This document shows, one piece after another, positions 34,701 to 36,387 of a stretch of DNA of 36,387 nucleotides (position 1 is the first letter of the stretch; each line of letters starts with the position of its first letter). Under the pieces are notes generated by a model. That model made no database searches, was not told where the DNA came from, and saw only the letters and a program-made list of their open reading frames with translations. The position numbers were made by a program, and so were the translations under genes. The stretch comes from Acidobacteriota bacterium. GTDB taxonomy: Bacteria > Acidobacteriota > UBA6911 > RPQK01. The stretch spans positions 1 through 36,387 of the forward strand of contig RPQK01000002.1 of assembly GCA_003819755.1 (NCBI GenBank). The letters run 5' to 3'.

Positions 34701-35168
34701 CTAGCCACCCTCTTCAATCTTCCTGAAACCTCGCTCAAGGCCGGTTCCCTCGAAGTGGTTGCTGACGGCTCCGGGGTCCTGGGTGACATTCTCGTCTATG
34801 ACCGCTCCACGAAGTATGCGAGCAGCCTTCCGCTGACGGACCGGCAACTCCGAAGCGCTGTCTTTGGATATGTCGCCAATGGCGGGAACCTGTATACCGG
34901 GCTCGCGCTGTTCAACGCCACGGCCGGCAGTGTCGAAGCAGCGGTAGAGGTGCTTTCGTCCGACGGTCAGTCACAAGGCAAGACCACGATCCAGCTGGAT
35001 TCGGGGCGGAGGATCGCGAAGCTCTTGACGGAGCTCCTGCCTCAGACGACTGGTCAGAATACGGGGTACGTCCGACTGACTTCATCGAAACCCGTTGTAG
35101 CCGCCGAGTTTTTCGGTGATTTCAGTCTGGAATTTCTGTCAGTTGTGCCGCCGGTAATCCTCGAGTGA
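31713..35168 (+). CDS. Secreted leucine-rich-repeat protein with FnIII and repeated C-terminal Ig-like modules
   Basis: A signal peptide (SSFSFILCSLPFLLGFISELYGQ) and an LRRNT-like cap (RQALIALYNSTDGPHWTYHT, TWGGVKVENGHV) are followed by about 20 leucine-rich repeats (about 85-600). The first half uses 23-residue SDS22/LPP-type repeats (LPPQIGNLQSLTDLELQDN); the second uses 24-residue plant-type repeats (SGEIPPELGNMESLEGLTLS, LTGPIPPEFAKLESY). Then come a fibronectin-III domain (about 620-725: SVTLTWSPIPYSGDSGGYQI) and three or four 110-130-residue modules (YFPRIYQGASGFKG, YAAQVGCGSGLATSLRLINA, VFGYVANGGNLYTGLALFNA). ATG 31713 is supported by the GGGAGG site; the frame is open to 31503. A surface-exposed binding or adhesion protein is likely. 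It is by far the largest gene of the island. Confidence 0.9.
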   Translation: MSQVFSVACRSSFSFILCSLPFLLGFISELYGQSAIPEQERQALIALYNSTDGPHWTYHTNWLGPAGTEGTWGGVKVENGHVVELSLPTLNLVGAVPPEIGNLTYLRNLNLAGIDLSGWFPGLPNRISSIPPEIGQLHQLKKLYLAGDGITVLPTEIGGLASLETLHIAYNQLTALPAAVGQLGQLKALHADNNQLETLPPETGSLLLLETLTLGRNKLTTLPPQIGNLQSLTDLELQDNPLQSLPPQLNNLLNLQTLILAPPDGTGLPSSLGHLKNLPHLIIGGGRVTELPEDIGEMTNLRILDAHSNQLSSLPPSFTGLQQLEDLRLGNNAFAQIPVAIMSLSSLVKLDLSGNPLAGPLPPQLGNLRKLKALYLVSKTLSGEIPPELGNMESLEGLTLSGEFTGTIPTELGRLSQLKSLSLKGQFTGSIPSSLADLSELTTLDIDGHLTGPFPKEATGLKKLVNLILSGNHLSGHLPPEIGQMTSLGSLDLAGNQFDGQLPPELGNTRLSSLNLSENRFSGEIPKQLGSLYVTQLDLSHNQLEGRIPPELAQSHGNDWSIWNLSANRLTGPIPPEFAKLESYMFRMDLKWNALIADHPDIFKLIGSRHLGEFEGTQSHSPFLLGVVGVSGNSVTLTWSPIPYSGDSGGYQILCSKTPGGPYTVAAMTPDKTANLFRVTGLETGTTYYFTARTVTYAHPDNENIVIGEPSTEVSATTSASAEVFFPLSPQTGQFRSFAVSNFGNTGMDVEFRARAASGALSPLPGNPASFKVTPRGQVAQLNSEIFKTGDAVNDWVGVSANQSLVTLAMIGGSGALDGISGLTDPQKTLYFPRIYQGASGFKGEGADTRLILANPSDSPARIRLTSKGESQASVEVAVAARGFLSASLPELFPTAPSGANYLLVDVVEGDGIVGCAQVTLGGGKGLFVSPGLPVSGSDRTYAAQVGCGSGLATSLRLINADTVSRKVQVRLIGDDGRVSVTPEQVLLPGQLKDDDLATLFNLPETSLKAGSLEVVADGSGVLGDILVYDRSTKYASSLPLTDRQLRSAVFGYVANGGNLYTGLALFNATAGSVEAAVEVLSSDGQSQGKTTIQLDSGRRIAKLLTELLPQTTGQNTGYVRLTSSKPVVAAEFFGDFSLEFLSVVPPVILE

Positions 35169-35187
35169 CTTTTTTCGGGTTTTAGTT

Positions 35188-35360
35188 AGGTTTCGCCCCG
35201 CCGGCCTTTCGCTTTCAGCTTGAAGGCCGCGGGGGCGAAACCTAGAAAAAGATGCCTTCTCAAAGGCGGTGCCACGTTTTGCCGCAAAGTGCGCGACAAG
35301 CGCTTTTAAGCTTTTTGCTTGGCGCGGCGCCGTAGGCGCGAACACTTTGCCGGCACCGCC
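35188..35360. repeat. Two nested inverted repeats downstream of the LRR gene
   Basis: The first stem pairs AGGTTTCGCCCCGCCGGCC (from 35188) with GGCCGCGGGGGCGAAACCT (to 35243). The second has outer arms GGCGGTGCC (about 35265) and GGCACCGCC (to about 35359) around a GC-rich stem. The first is 20 bp after the LRR stop and may terminate transcription, but it lacks a T-run on the 3' side. Confidence 0.7.
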
Positions 35361-35452
35361 GGGTGATCATTCCTTAAGTAATCGCGGAGTGTGAGGAGCG
35401 AGGAGCGGTGTGCCGCAGTTTGGCACACGTGGCCGCCAGGTCGGGCCGGTGA

Positions 35453-35790
35453 ATGCCGCAGCGGAAGACCGGCGCTTTTGAGGTCCTCGACTTTGAGTCT
35501 GGTTCCCCGTTCGACTCGTGGAAGGACTGCGTGGTCCGTCAGGAGGCCGGCGAGCTGCTGGCCAAGCTCGTCATCGTTGACACCCTTCCGGCGGGTTGCA
35601 CCTGTATTACCGCGCCGACGGCGTAGCCGGCAACCAACGGCTGGCGTTCAGGAGAGCGAGCGAGGACGCCGCCAAGGTGCTGATCGAAACGCGGGGTGAA
35701 GGCGGTTACGTCATTGCCCCAGGATCGCCGCCTGCCTGCCACCCGAGCGGAAAGTCTTACCAGCTGCGTCAGGGCAGCTTTGATGCTATT
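35453..35790 (+). pseudogene. Primase-polymerase (bifunctional DNA primase/polymerase N-terminal) remnant
   Basis: Two frames make one fragment: TGAFEVLDFESGSPFDSW and EAGELLAKLVIVDTL (35453-35595), then after a one-base shift near 35595 HLYYRADGVAGNQRLAFRRA and LIETRGEGGYVIAPGSPP, ACHPSGKSYQL (35596-35780). This is the Prim-Pol domain (PF09250 type) of phage and integrative-element replication proteins (compare HLYYR, RGEGGYVIAP, HPSGK). The rest of the protein is missing; integrase sequence follows directly. A frameshift and truncation show decay. Confidence 0.7.
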
Positions 35791-35794
35791 CCCC

Positions 35795-36084
35795 GGGGTG
35801 CCGGCGGGAGGAAGCTCTCTCGCTCAAGTGGGGACAGGTGCAGGAACCAGCCAGGCTCGTCGTATTCACCGAAGACACGAAGTCGCGGAAATACCGGTAC
35901 GTGCCGCTCACCGATGCGGCGATCGCCGCGATTCATGAACTGCCGCCTCTGGAAGAGTGTCCGTACGTGTTCTACGACCCGGCCACGGGGAAACGCCCAT
36001 TACGCACAGTTCTCTCCGCGGCATTCGGCCCGCAAGATCCTCTACGTGCTCGAGGGGAAGGCGAGCCAGGCGAAAACTGCGTGA
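35795..36084 (+). pseudogene. Tyrosine integrase C-terminal remnant
   Basis: The frame around 35800-36020 gives REEALSLKWGQVQEP, LVVFTEDTKSRKYRYVPLTD, AAIAAIHELPPLEECPYVFY, PATGKR, matching the catalytic half of tyrosine recombinases: the RxxEALxLxW box with its Arg (REEALSLKW) and the TKSxKxRxVPL lysine strand. The following HxxR and Tyr boxes are absent, and the frame changes near 36000 (LYVLEGKASQAKTA). It lies about 100 bp from the tRNA-Ser, the expected place for the integrase of an element in that tRNA. It is fused to the primase remnant without a gap, so a deletion joined them. Confidence 0.75.
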
Positions 36085-36095
36085 GCGGAAACAAA

Positions 36096-36182
36096 ACGGA
36101 AACATGCTCGCGCGGGAATCGTGAAGCGGAAAGAACGGGAAGCGAGCCTGCCTGCTGGAACTAGTGATCTGCGAGGGTTTCG
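36096..36182 (+). repeat. Right-flank repeat of island unit 2
   Basis: Copy of 28663-28751 (see there), leading directly into the tRNA-Ser 3' end. Confidence 0.85.
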
Positions 36183-36240
36183 TGGCGGAGGAGGTAGGAT
36201 TCGAACCCACGGTACCCTTCCGGGTACAGCGGTTTTCAAG
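36183..36240. other. Right attachment site inside tRNA-Ser
   Basis: The 3' 58 bases of the tRNA gene, from CCA to the anticodon loop, are the segment duplicated at 23374 and 28752. The crossover presumably lay in the anticodon stem-loop, a common target of tyrosine integrases. Confidence 0.85.
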
Positions 36241-36272
36241 ACCGCCGCCTTAAACCACTCGGCCACTCCTCC
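36183..36272 (-). tRNA. tRNA-Ser(UGA)
   Basis: The minus strand begins GGAGGAG, which pairs with CTCCTCC before the discriminator G and an encoded CCA. The D-arm (GCCGAGTGG), the anticodon stem GCGGT/ACCGC with loop CTTGAAA (anticodon UGA), a long variable arm (GTACCC-GGAA-GGGTAC) typical of class II serine tRNAs, and the TTCGAAT T-loop are all present. It decodes UCA (and UCG/U by wobble). It is intact, so the insertion rebuilt the gene. Confidence 0.97.
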
Positions 36273-36282
36273 GCTGTCGGCT

Positions 36283-36311
36283 AATATACTCTACAATATC
36301 CCGCGGAAAAA
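36283..36311 (-). promoter_or_regulatory. Candidate promoter of tRNA-Ser
   Basis: On the minus strand, TATATT (36283-36288) sits 10 bases before the tRNA, with TTTTTC (36306-36311) 17 bp further. The -35 is poor. Position just before a tRNA supports it. Confidence 0.5.
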
Positions 36312-36364
36312 CGCGGAGACAAAAAGCCGGCGGAAGAGTGTAAAAGAATGCGAGGGAGTTGTTT

Positions 36365-36387
36365 ATGGGGAGACTCGAGGAGTTTGA
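36365..36387 (+). CDS. Possible start of a further gene (cut by window end)
   Basis: ATG 36365 follows a GAGGGAG ribosome site at 36352-36358 with normal spacing and reads MGRLEEF before the window ends. Too short to identify; it would lie outside the island, on the chromosomal side of the tRNA. Confidence 0.35.

Overview
The window most resembles a chromosomal piece of an Acidobacteriota-type, GC-rich, diderm bacterium. This is an inference from an orphan MacB/FtsX-type permease of the 'ADOP' kind, a large secreted protein carrying the 'DSGYFWFF...VKVLDGRSVN' C-terminal module twice, DUF5916/CBM9-type and other outer-membrane barrels, and a single-cytochrome sdhCAB operon. No taxonomic marker (rRNA, ribosomal protein) is present.

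Layout. 1-3484 (minus): a heptamer repeat array and the sdhC-sdhA-sdhB succinate dehydrogenase operon. 3865-11664 (plus): a CBM9-like/DUF5916 barrel, then a tightly packed Lol/MacB-like set (LolA-like periplasmic protein, two FtsX-type permeases, an ATPase, a terminal outer-membrane barrel) that probably moves lipid or lipoprotein between membranes. 11907-22569 (all minus): secreted esterase with a TonB-C domain, RRM RNA-binding protein, polytopic GT-C-like membrane protein, MOSC protein, small barrel, ADOP permease, and a beta-propeller/DUF11/LamG secreted protein. Many intergenic gaps in this backbone hold inverted repeats, several of them built from 7-9 bp tandem units that appear first in one orientation and then in the other.

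22971-23267 (plus) is a short gene that would be missed by ordinary calling. It encodes an NHLP-type (nitrile-hydratase-like leader) RiPP precursor with a Cys/Trp-rich core, interrupted by two compensating frameshifts.

23374-36240 is a genomic island at the 3' half of a tRNA-Ser(UGA) gene (36183-36272, minus). Three copies of the 58-bp tRNA 3' segment, each ending at the anticodon loop, divide it into two tandem units sharing the same left and right flanks. Unit 1 carries MntA/HepT-type nucleotidyltransferase-HEPN, a decayed HigB with intact XRE antitoxin, HigB with HigA-ImmA/IrrE, and an unknown small gene. Unit 2 carries a second nucleotidyltransferase-HEPN pair, a secreted-protein pseudogene, a 1151-residue leucine-rich-repeat protein, and remnants of a primase-polymerase and a tyrosine integrase next to the tRNA. 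The island looks like an accretion of related integrative elements that have lost mobility but kept addiction/defence modules. Products are inferred by reading motifs; no database search was possible.
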